Source: Pseudoxanthomonas suwonensis (GTDB lineage: Bacteria > Pseudomonadota > Gammaproteobacteria > Xanthomonadales > Xanthomonadaceae). From it: a DNA stretch of 64,000 nt. The stretch is from the NCBI RefSeq assembly GCF_000972865.1, contig NZ_CP011144.1:3097118-3161117 (forward strand), in the 5' to 3' direction. Positions within the stretch are counted from its first letter, which is position 1. Each line of letters starts with the position of its first letter. The notes beneath the pieces were generated by a model that worked only from the letters and a program-made list of their open reading frames with translations, was not told the DNA's origin and did not search any database. Both the position numbers and the translations under genes were made by a program. This document shows, in pieces, positions 57,322 to 64,000 of this stretch.

Positions 57322-59632
57322 GCATCCGGATATTGAGCTGGCGCAACTTGCGCAGGATCTCGAACAGCAGCGCGCTGCGCGTGGACGAGGCCTGCCGCGG
57401 CGTGGCGACGAAGCCGGTCGCGCTGAACAGCACCTGGCCCTTGTCGTTGATGCCGTCGATCAGCACGTTCGGCGCCGGCGCGTCGAGGATTCCCGGATGT
57501 TGGCGGAACGTCTCCAGCAACAGGTCGCGGACCAGGTCGGCATCGGTGGCCAACGGCATCGGCAGCACGATCTTCACCAGCCCCTCGGCGTTGGAATAGG
57601 TGCGGTTGCGCACCGTCTTGGTGATCAGCTCCGAATTGGGCACCAGCACCGTGGTGCGGTCGCCGGTCTGGATCTCGGTGGCGCGCACGTTGATCCGGCG
57701 GATGTCGCCCTCGGCGTCGCCGACCACCACCCAGTCGCCGACCTTCACCGGCCGCTCGGCCAGCAGGATCAGGCCGGAGATGAAGTTCTGCACGATCGCC
57801 TGCAGGCCGAAGCCGATACCGACCGACAGCGCGCTGGCGATCCAGGCGATCCGCTCCAGGCCGACGCCGATCGCGGCCAGTGCCATCGCCACCGCCGCCA
57901 CGATGCCGGCGTAGCCGAACAGGGCGACCACCGAGGCGCGCATGCCCTCGTCCATGCGCGTGGTCGGCAGGTAGCGCCGCGCCAGCCAGCGCTTGATCAG
58001 GTGGAACGCGCCGGTGGCCAGCAGGAACACCGCCATCGCACGGACCACGCTGGCCGGGCTCAGCACCAGTTCGCCGATGGTGATGCCGCGGGCCAGGCCC
58101 AGGGCGCGGTCGATCAGGTCGTCGCCGCTGGCGCCGTAGGGCATCGCCAGCGCGATCAGGCCCAGCAGCGCCAGCAGGGTGCGCAGCACGGCCGAGAGCA
58201 CCACCGCCAGCCGCTCGACGTGGCGCGGGTCCAGGCCGAAGCGGTTGTTGATCCGGCGCCCGGCCAGGCCATTGGCGCCCAGCACCGCACAGACCAAGTC
58301 GTCGATGAAGCGCATGCCCAGGTACAGCGTGGCCAGCATCACCGCCGTCCACAGCAGCTGCAGGGCGATGAAACCGGACAGGGCCACGTACCCGGTCAGC
58401 AGGCCCAGCAGGCAGACCGCCGCGCCGACCCAGCCGATGCCGGTGGCGACGTTGATCCAGGGCCGGAAATGCGGCTTGCAGGTCCCGTCGGCGGCCTCGA
58501 CGGTCCGGGCCTGCAACCGGTGCACGCGCAGCAGCGCCAGCAGCACCACCGAGGTGGAGACCAGCGCGGCCAGCGCGGTCAGCGCCACCGCCAGCGGCAG
58601 GCTGGCATTGACCAGCGCGCCCAGCCGCTGCGGGAAGGTGGCGAGCACGATCGCCAGCGCCGCGGCCAGGGGCAGCGGGCGCAGCGCGGCCGCGCCCTCG
58701 TCGGAGATCGCAGGCAGGCGCCAGGAGGGGCGGCGAACCGAGAGCAGCACCGCCCCCAGCGTGGTCACGAAGGTGGCGAACACCAGCAGGTTGCCGGCCA
58801 GGTTGGCGAGCCGGCCGACGGCAAGCGGCGGGCTCGCCGGCAGCAGCGCCGCGTTGAGCAGCCCGACGATCCACCACGCCGCCAGCGTCGACAGCAGCAC
58901 CCGCGCCAGCGCGGGCGCGGAGCGGCGCAGCGGACCGGCGGGAATGTGCTTGCCGACCAGCCGCGGCACGCTGCGCGCGCCGAACCAGCCGACCACCACC
59001 GCCACCAGCAGCGCGAGCAGCAGGTACATCGACGAGCGCAGCGGCCCGGATTGCCAGCGTTCGACCACCGCATCGCGCGCGTCCCGCCATAGGCCTGCCA
59101 GGCGTGCGTCATCGCGCTGGCGGTTGTCGCCCAGCTCGCGCCAGAAGCGCGGGCTCCAGGGTGCGGTGGTGCGCTCGGACAGGGTCCGGCGGAAGGTCGC
59201 CTGGCGTTCGGCGGCGATCCGTTCGAGCAGCTGGCCGCTTTCCACCGACGCCAGCTTGGCCTGGCGCAGCTCCGCGTCCACCTCGCTGCGTTGCTGCTGC
59301 AGGCTGCGCCGCTCGCGGGTGACCTCGGCCGCTTCCTGGTCCTCGCCGGCCGGAGCGTCGCCCAGTTCGGCCAGGCGCGCGTCCAGGCTCTGCAGCTGCG
59401 GGGTGCGCTCGGCGATGATCTGGTCGGCGCCGGCCTGGATCTTCAGCACCGCGTCGCGCGACGCCTGCAGCGCGGCATCGTCCGTCTGCCCGTCGAGCGC
59501 TGTGCCGATCTCTTCCAGCTGCTGGCGCGCCTGCTCCAGCGCCGGTGCCTGCGCCGCCGCCGGCCATGCCGGCAGCAGGGCCAGGAACAGGACCAGGAGG
59601 ACGGAGCGCGGGAACGGGAGGCGATGGCGCAT
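57317..59632 (-). CDS. Large mechanosensitive ion channel (MscK/MscM-like, MscS core)
   Basis: A 771-residue inner-membrane protein. A signal peptide (cut near AAAQA) leads to a periplasmic coiled-coil region (AQAPALEQARQQLEEIGTAL, LQQQRSEVDAELRQAKLASV; DUF3772-like). About eight extra helices follow, then the MscS module: pore helix SALSVGIGFGLQAIVQNFIS and beta domain RPVKVGDWVVVGDAEGDIRR, INVRATEIQTGDRTTVLVPN. It should open under membrane tension during osmotic downshock. The start at 59632 gives the signal peptide. The stop TAG comes from a REP element. Confidence 0.93.
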   Translation of the reverse strand: MRHRLPFPRSVLLVLFLALLPAWPAAAQAPALEQARQQLEEIGTALDGQTDDAALQASRDAVLKIQAGADQIIAERTPQLQSLDARLAELGDAPAGEDQEAAEVTRERRSLQQQRSEVDAELRQAKLASVESGQLLERIAAERQATFRRTLSERTTAPWSPRFWRELGDNRQRDDARLAGLWRDARDAVVERWQSGPLRSSMYLLLALLVAVVVGWFGARSVPRLVGKHIPAGPLRRSAPALARVLLSTLAAWWIVGLLNAALLPASPPLAVGRLANLAGNLLVFATFVTTLGAVLLSVRRPSWRLPAISDEGAAALRPLPLAAALAIVLATFPQRLGALVNASLPLAVALTALAALVSTSVVLLALLRVHRLQARTVEAADGTCKPHFRPWINVATGIGWVGAAVCLLGLLTGYVALSGFIALQLLWTAVMLATLYLGMRFIDDLVCAVLGANGLAGRRINNRFGLDPRHVERLAVVLSAVLRTLLALLGLIALAMPYGASGDDLIDRALGLARGITIGELVLSPASVVRAMAVFLLATGAFHLIKRWLARRYLPTTRMDEGMRASVVALFGYAGIVAAVAMALAAIGVGLERIAWIASALSVGIGFGLQAIVQNFISGLILLAERPVKVGDWVVVGDAEGDIRRINVRATEIQTGDRTTVLVPNSELITKTVRNRTYSNAEGLVKIVLPMPLATDADLVRDLLLETFRQHPGILDAPAPNVLIDGINDKGQVLFSATGFVATPRQASSTRSALLFEILRKLRQLNIRML

Positions 59633-59787
59633 GCGGTACGCGGGCTCTGGGCAGGGGGCTAAGTTATCACCGTCGCCGCGCGGCTCCGTCTGCGCCCGGT
59701 GAAGGCAGGGCATACCGCCGCCGCTGGTCTGCCCGCCCCCGAACCGTTAGAATTCCGCCCCCGGACGCGCCCGCGCGGCTGGCCATT

Positions 59788-59863
59788 GCCGGAATAGCTC
59801 AGTTGGTAGAGCGGCGCATTCGTAATGCGTAGGTCGCAGGTTCGACTCCTGTTTCCGGCACCA
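59788..59863 (+). tRNA. tRNA-Thr (CGT)
   Basis: A 76-nt tRNA with encoded CCA. Acceptor GCCGGAA/TTCCGGC, D arm TAGCTCAGTTGGTAGAGC, anticodon stem CGCAT... with loop TTCGTAA (anticodon CGT), T arm CAGGTTCGACTCCTG. A TAGAAT -10-like site lies about 35 bp upstream (59748-59753). A GGCCCCGC/GCGGGGCC hairpin follows at about 59873-59893, as a probable terminator. Confidence 0.97.
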
Positions 59864-59977
59864 GATCGTGACAGGCCCCGCTCCGGCGGGGCCTCGTCGT
59901 TTCCGGAGGCCGCCGTCTCGCCAGCGGAGACCGGCCGCGGCTACAGTGGCCTCCCGTTCCGGAACACTCCCGCATCC

Positions 59978-61372
59978 GTGGCCAAGCTCTCCACCAAGTC
60001 CAGCGCGCGCACCGCCTACGTCTGCGGCGAATGCGGCGCCGAATACAGCAAGTGGCAGGGCCAGTGCGGCGAATGCGGCGCCTGGAACACTCTCTCGCAG
60101 GTGGTGCTCGAGCCGGCCGGCGCCCCTGCCGGCCCCGGCGCGTCGCGGCGTTCCGGCTGGGCCGGCAAGGTCGATCCGCCCAAGGTCACCGCGCTCAAGG
60201 ACGTCAGCCAGACCGCGGAGGTGCGGGTGTCCACCGGTATCGGCGAGCTGGACCGGGTGCTCGGCGGCGGCCTGGTCGAGGGTGCGGTGGTGCTGGTCGG
60301 CGGCGACCCGGGCATCGGCAAGTCGACCCTGCTGCTGCAGGCGCTGGCCAGCATGGCCGCGCAGTTGCCGGCGCTGTACGTGACCGGCGAGGAATCGCTG
60401 GCCCAGGTCGCCGGGCGCGCGGTGCGCCTGGACCTGCCATTGGACAACCTGCAGGCGCTGGCCGAGACCGGGGTCGAGTCGATCCTGCAGCACGCCTCGC
60501 AGGCGCGTCCGAAGCTGATCGTGGCCGACTCGGTGCAGACCCTGTGGACCGAATCGCTGACCGCCGCGCCAGGCTCGGTCAGTCAGGTGCGCGAGAGCGC
60601 CGCCCGGCTGGTGCGCTACGCCAAGGAGACCGGCACCGCGGTGTTCCTGGTCGGCCACGTCACCAAGGAGGGCGGCATCGCCGGTCCGCGCGTGCTCGAG
60701 CACATGGTCGACGCGGTGCTGTACTTCGAGGGCGAGAGCGGCAGCCGCTTCCGGGTGCTGCGCGCGTTCAAGAACCGCTTCGGCGCGGTCAACGAGCTGG
60801 GCGTGTTCGCGATGGGCGACAAGGGCCTGAAGGAAGTGCCCAACCCGTCGGCGATCTTCCTGTCCGGCAGCTCGCAGCAGCCGGGCAGCTGCGTGATGGT
60901 GACCCGCGAGGGCACCCGGCCGCTGCTGGTCGAGGTGCAGGCGCTGGTGGATTCCTCGCCGCTGTCCAACCCGCGCCGGGTCGCGGTCGGCCTGGAGCAG
61001 AACCGGCTGGCGATGCTGCTGGCCGTATTGCACCGGCATGGCGGGGTGGTGGTCGGCGACCAGGACGTGTTCGTGAATGTCGTGGGCGGCATCCGCGTGC
61101 AGGAGACCGCGGCCGATCTGCCGGTGCTGTTGGCGGTGCTGTCCTCGCTGCGCGACCGGCCGCTGGCCGACAAGACCGTGGCTTTCGGCGAGGTCGGCCT
61201 GTCCGGCGAGATCCGGCCGGTGCCCAACGGCGAGGAGCGGCTGCGCGAGGCCGCCACCCACGGCTTCAGGCGTGCGATCGTGCCCAAGGCGAACGTGCCG
61301 CGCGCGGTGCGCCACAAGGACCTGGAAGTGATCGCGGTCGAGCGCCTGGCCGACGCGCTGGAATACGCGTGA
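59978..61372 (+). CDS. radA: DNA repair protein RadA
   Basis: A 464-residue RecA-like helicase for branch migration. The N-terminal C4 zinc finger is CGECGAEYSKWQGQCGECG, Walker A is GGDPGIGKSTLLL, the RadA-specific KNRFG lies near residue 264, and the C-terminal domain is Lon-protease-like without the catalytic pair. The start is GTG 59978 (MAKLSTKSSARTAYVCGECG); the frame extends back through the tRNA. It overlaps the next gene by 4 bp (GTGA). Confidence 0.96.
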   Translation: MAKLSTKSSARTAYVCGECGAEYSKWQGQCGECGAWNTLSQVVLEPAGAPAGPGASRRSGWAGKVDPPKVTALKDVSQTAEVRVSTGIGELDRVLGGGLVEGAVVLVGGDPGIGKSTLLLQALASMAAQLPALYVTGEESLAQVAGRAVRLDLPLDNLQALAETGVESILQHASQARPKLIVADSVQTLWTESLTAAPGSVSQVRESAARLVRYAKETGTAVFLVGHVTKEGGIAGPRVLEHMVDAVLYFEGESGSRFRVLRAFKNRFGAVNELGVFAMGDKGLKEVPNPSAIFLSGSSQQPGSCVMVTREGTRPLLVEVQALVDSSPLSNPRRVAVGLEQNRLAMLLAVLHRHGGVVVGDQDVFVNVVGGIRVQETAADLPVLLAVLSSLRDRPLADKTVAFGEVGLSGEIRPVPNGEERLREAATHGFRRAIVPKANVPRAVRHKDLEVIAVERLADALEYA

Positions 61373-61968
61373 GCGAACCGCAGCGGAGCCTGCCGGAGCC
61401 AGCCGCCAGTCCGGGCCTGGGCGCGGCCCGCGTGCTGTCGCTGCTGCTGCACCCGTTCGCGGTGTTCACCGCGCTGGTGCTGGTCGCCGCCTGGCAACTG
61501 GACCCGGCCGCGCTGCCGAAGGCGCTGCTCGGCATGGCGGTGGTGGTCGCCATCGTCTGGGCCTTCGTTCTGCAGCGATGGCGCAGCGGTCGCTGGAGCA
61601 CGGTGGACGCGTCGCGCCCGCGCGAGCGGCCGCTGCTCTACGGCCTGGCGCTGCTGCTGGCCGGCGGCTGGTGGTGGTGGATGGGCGGGCGGGCTTCGCC
61701 GCTGTCGAGCGGGGCGGCAGCGGCGGTGGCGATGCTGTGCGTGGCCGGGCTGGCCAACCGCTGGATCAAGCTGTCGCTGCACATGGCCAGCCTGCTGTTC
61801 GCGGGAACGGCGCTGCTCGGCCTGTGGGCACCGGGCGCGATGGTGCTGCTGCTGGCGGCGCCGTCATTGGCCTGGTCGCGGCTGCGCCTGGCGCGGCACA
61901 CGCTGCCGGAGGTGTTGGGCGGCGCGCTGCTCGGCGCGCTCGTCGGCGGGGGCCTGCTGCTGGCCTGA
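61369..61968 (+). CDS. PAP2-like membrane phosphatase family protein
   Basis: A 199-residue protein with about six membrane helices. LANRWIKLSLHMASLLFAGT and WSRLRLARHTLPEVLGGALL resemble PAP2 motifs 2 and 3 (S-x-H and S-R-x5-H-x3-D), with Glu in place of the final Asp. It may dephosphorylate a lipid such as undecaprenyl diphosphate, but motif 1 (K-x6-RP) is only hinted at by DASRPRERPL. GTG start at 61369 overlapping the radA TGA. Confidence 0.7.
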   Translation: MSEPQRSLPEPAASPGLGAARVLSLLLHPFAVFTALVLVAAWQLDPAALPKALLGMAVVVAIVWAFVLQRWRSGRWSTVDASRPRERPLLYGLALLLAGGWWWWMGGRASPLSSGAAAAVAMLCVAGLANRWIKLSLHMASLLFAGTALLGLWAPGAMVLLLAAPSLAWSRLRLARHTLPEVLGGALLGALVGGGLLLA

Positions 61969-62094
61969 GGTGCTGGCCAGGGTGGTCAACCAGCAGGTGT
62001 GTTGGCGATGCGCGACAAGGGCGGCCGCGTGGCGGCCGGATCCGCCGCGCCTGCCGACGGCCCGTCGGTCGTGTAGTCCTTTGCCGCCGTCGCG

Positions 62095-63003
62095 TCAGTC
62101 GACGATGCCCTGTCCCGCATCCTCGCCGGATCGTGCCTCGGAAGCGCCGTCGGCCAGCAGCAGCAGGCGACCTTCGCGCACGGCCGCGACGCGCGCCTGC
62201 GGCGCGCCTTCGTGCGCGACCACCGCCGCGCGCAGCGCATTGACCCCGCTGGAGGTCAGGACCAGGCCGTCTTCGTCCTCCCGCAGGCTGCCGCTGTCGA
62301 GCAACGCCTGTACCTCGGTGGGCTGCACTCCGAGGCGCAGGTGTCCGTCGGCGCCGGCATCCATCGTCAGCAGGCGCGATGGCGCTGGCTGCGGTTCCTC
62401 GCCAGCGGCGTCCGCCGTGGCGCTGGCGGTGCCGGCCGGTGCGGGGAGACGGAATGGCGGCTCGGAGCGTGGGTCTTGAGCCGGTGCCGATGCAGGACGG
62501 TCGGTGGCGGACAGCGCGGCGCCGGCCGTGCTCGCGGATCCGTTGCGTCCGGCGAGGAAATCGTGGTTACCGATGTCCAGGGTCGAGGTCACCAGGTGGC
62601 CGACATCGATGCGCGCGTCGCGGCCGAACAGCACGCCGGCGGCGTTCACCAGGTACACGTGGCCGTTGCCGAGCAGTTGCCCGGCGATGTGCGACGCATC
62701 GCCGCCCACCACCCGGTTCAGCGCGATGGCCGAAGCCGAAGGCTGCTCGAACTGCACGGTCGCGTCGTGGCCGATGTTGAAGCTCCGCCATTCCAGGATC
62801 GCGCGGTTCGACCGCTGGGCGACCGTGAGCGTGTGCCCGGAGGCGGACAGGGTGGCATTGCCTGCGACCACGCGCCCGTCCTCCGGCAGTGCGCGTGGGT
62901 CCTGCCCGGCCGCCGCGCCGAACGGCAGCAGCGCGAGCAGCAGCAGGCCGGTCCGGTGCCGGAGGCGGACCGGCGTGGCGGCATCGGCGTGGGCGTTGCG
63001 CAT
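62095..63003 (-). CDS. Short two-partner-secretion exoprotein (TpsA, FHA N-terminal domain)
   Basis: A 302-residue protein. After a signal peptide (RTGLLLLALLPFGAAAG) it holds a full TPS domain: GHTLTVAQRSNRAILEWRSF then NIG, VQFEQPSASAIALNRVVGGD and NAAGVLFGRDARIDVGHLVT. The rest (about 170-302) is Pro/Ala-rich, ending in AAVVAHEGAPQARVAAVREG then RLLLLADG, which resembles the first FHA repeat. TpsA proteins are usually over 1000 residues, so this is a mini-form or a truncated gene. ATG 63003 has GAGGA 8 nt upstream; ATG 63042 lacks a ribosome site. It follows the tpsB gene by 42 bp. Confidence 0.85.
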   Translation of the reverse strand: MRNAHADAATPVRLRHRTGLLLLALLPFGAAAGQDPRALPEDGRVVAGNATLSASGHTLTVAQRSNRAILEWRSFNIGHDATVQFEQPSASAIALNRVVGGDASHIAGQLLGNGHVYLVNAAGVLFGRDARIDVGHLVTSTLDIGNHDFLAGRNGSASTAGAALSATDRPASAPAQDPRSEPPFRLPAPAGTASATADAAGEEPQPAPSRLLTMDAGADGHLRLGVQPTEVQALLDSGSLREDEDGLVLTSSGVNALRAAVVAHEGAPQARVAAVREGRLLLLADGASEARSGEDAGQGIVD

Positions 63004-63045
63004 GGAAGTGTCCTCGTCGGGGTGCGGCGGGTGCTCGATCATGGT

Positions 63046-64000
63046 CTAGAAGCGCTGCCGCAGGTTGAACCAGAACTGGGTCGCGCGCCGGGTGCCGTCC
63101 TGGTTGCGGTCTTCCAGGCCGCCGGGATTCGTTCCCAGCGGCGAGGCCAGGCTCAGTATCGTCCGCAGGCCGCGCGGATGGGTCCAGCCCAGGCCGATGC
63201 CGGCTGCCGACAGCGCGTACTGGTTGTCCGCGTCGCCGGGCAGGCGCCAGTCGTCCCAAGGGTCCTGGCGCTGGCGGATGACGCCATGGTCGACGAAGGC
63301 GAAACCGTCCAGTTCGCTGCCGAGCGGCCCGGGCAGCAGGCGGTGCAGCTCCAGCTGCACGACCGCGCCGCTGTCCCCGCTGCCTTCGTTGACCGGATAG
63401 CCGCGCACGCCGGAGGGGCCGCCGAGCACGAACTGCAACGAAGAATCGAGGTTGCCGTCGGTCCATTGACCGGTGATGCGCGATCGCGCGTACCAGTCCG
63501 GCGACAGCCAGCGGTCCGTGCGCAGTTCGAGGCTGGCCAGGGTGAAGGGGCCATGGATGCCCGCGCCGAAGGCGTCGAGGGCCCGATCGTCGGGCAGGTC
63601 CAGGCGCGCGCGGCCGTGGGCCAGGTCGACGATCCACGCCGTCCAGCCGCCGCGCAACCACTCGTCGCGCGCGTCGCCGTAGACGCCCAGGGTCAGGTTG
63701 CCGATGTGGCGGCGGCGCAGGGCCAGGCCGAGGCTTTCGTCCCATTGGTGGCGGCCGGTCCAGGCCAGTTCCACTTCCACGTTCAGCGCATCGCTGCGCC
63801 GCAACGGGTAGGCGACGCTGGCCTGGCGGATGCGCGACTTGCCGAACGCATCCAGCGCGGCGAACTCCTTGCCCAGCCGGTAGCTGAGCGAGGCATAGCC
63901 GACATTGCCGCGCCAGCCACCGGTGCCCAGCGGCACGCCGTAGCTCGCGCCCAGGTACTCCAGGTCGACGCCGCGCATGAGCGTGGCGCCGATCTGGTCA
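63046..64000 (-). CDS. TpsB transporter (ShlB/FhaC/HecB family), 5' part outside the window
   Basis: The C-terminal 317 codons of a TpsB outer-membrane barrel; the frame continues past the window edge. GGPSGVRGYPVNEGSGDSG carries the VRGY motif of the conserved inward loop. FAFVDHGVIRQRQDPW and the final strand FWFNLRQRF with C-terminal Phe fit the Omp85/TpsB barrel. It exports the adjacent TpsA by recognising its TPS domain. The POTRA domains would lie beyond position 64000. Confidence 0.88.
   Translation of the reverse strand, partial: DQIGATLMRGVDLEYLGASYGVPLGTGGWRGNVGYASLSYRLGKEFAALDAFGKSRIRQASVAYPLRRSDALNVEVELAWTGRHQWDESLGLALRRRHIGNLTLGVYGDARDEWLRGGWTAWIVDLAHGRARLDLPDDRALDAFGAGIHGPFTLASLELRTDRWLSPDWYARSRITGQWTDGNLDSSLQFVLGGPSGVRGYPVNEGSGDSGAVVQLELHRLLPGPLGSELDGFAFVDHGVIRQRQDPWDDWRLPGDADNQYALSAAGIGLGWTHPRGLRTILSLASPLGTNPGGLEDRNQDGTRRATQFWFNLRQRF

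Noticed and set aside
59825..59977. Upstream extension of radA through tRNA-Thr
   Set aside because: It begins inside the tRNA. GTG 59978 gives the conserved start just before the zinc finger.
61986..62240. Second frame after the tpsA stop as a frameshifted continuation of TpsA
   Set aside because: The frame is only about 35 codons beyond the stop and shows no FHA repeat, so it does not restore a long exoprotein. A sequencing error cannot be fully excluded.

Overview
The window is GC-rich and tightly packed, and it looks chromosomal. It is most consistent with a gammaproteobacterium of the Xanthomonadaceae/Lysobacteraceae (Lysobacter, Luteimonas, Pseudoxanthomonas or a relative). The evidence is the protein sequences (ParC, UvrA, the FtnA-type bacterioferritin), an OprP/PstS/Pho cluster of the Xanthomonas kind, conserved blocks such as rplU-rpmA-obgE and rpsT/murJ-ribF-ileS-lspA-ispH, and many GTAG-headed REP elements. 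The genus cannot be fixed from the sequence alone. Most of the window is housekeeping sequence; I see no prophage, integrase, transposase or CRISPR array.

Layout. 1-9.8 kb: REP elements, an I78-type inhibitor lipoprotein, a penicillin-acylase-family hydrolase, a heme-ligand-less bacterioferritin, thiopurine methyltransferase, parC, and a translationally coupled operon (small ORF, isochorismatase-like hydrolase, catalase-like peroxidase, SDR). 10-22.4 kb: a periplasmic glycerophosphodiesterase, an unexplained noncoding island with several possible hairpins, an epimerase/VKOR fusion protein, tRNA-Leu(CAG), rnr, a GFA protein, rlmB, a beta-propeller diguanylate cyclase and RNase T. 22.7-25 kb: a RiPP locus of the hvfABC/buf type whose precursor carries six EGKCG motifs and two EF-hand loops. 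25-32.7 kb: a phosphate-acquisition regulon (phoU-pstBAC, two pstS paralogues, an OprP/OprO porin) with three phased PHO boxes. 32.7-43.6 kb: a 122-bp-period REP array, nth, two enoyl-CoA hydratase family genes, an FKBP-like protein, a DUF1289-NUDIX fusion, a sulfurtransferase, a PCuAC copper chaperone, and a P-type ATPase coupled to a tandem universal-stress protein. 43.6-57.1 kb: thioesterase-uvrA, rplU-rpmA, obgE, rpsT, murJ, ribF, ileS, lspA, ispH. 57.3-64 kb: a large mechanosensitive channel, tRNA-Thr(CGT), radA with a coupled PAP2-like gene, and a two-partner-secretion pair with an unusually short TpsA; tpsB runs off the window.

How genes work together. The Pho block forms one system: the outer-membrane porin, two periplasmic binding proteins, the ABC permease and ATPase, and PhoU, expressed under PhoB. 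The hvf genes form a second: precursor, DUF692/MNIO modifying enzyme and DUF2063 partner, probably for metal (copper) handling. The PCuAC chaperone elsewhere is a second copper-related gene. ribF-ileS-lspA-ispH reads as an operon.

Three dispersed hairpin repeat families occupy the intergenic space. Some copies enter genes: REP elements supply the stop codon of three genes, and a copy of the third family encodes the C-terminal tail of RibF. The strongest candidates for further attention are the EF-hand RiPP precursor, the mini-TpsA, the epimerase-VKOR fusion, the REP/coding-sequence junctions and the noncoding island at 11.3-11.9 kb.
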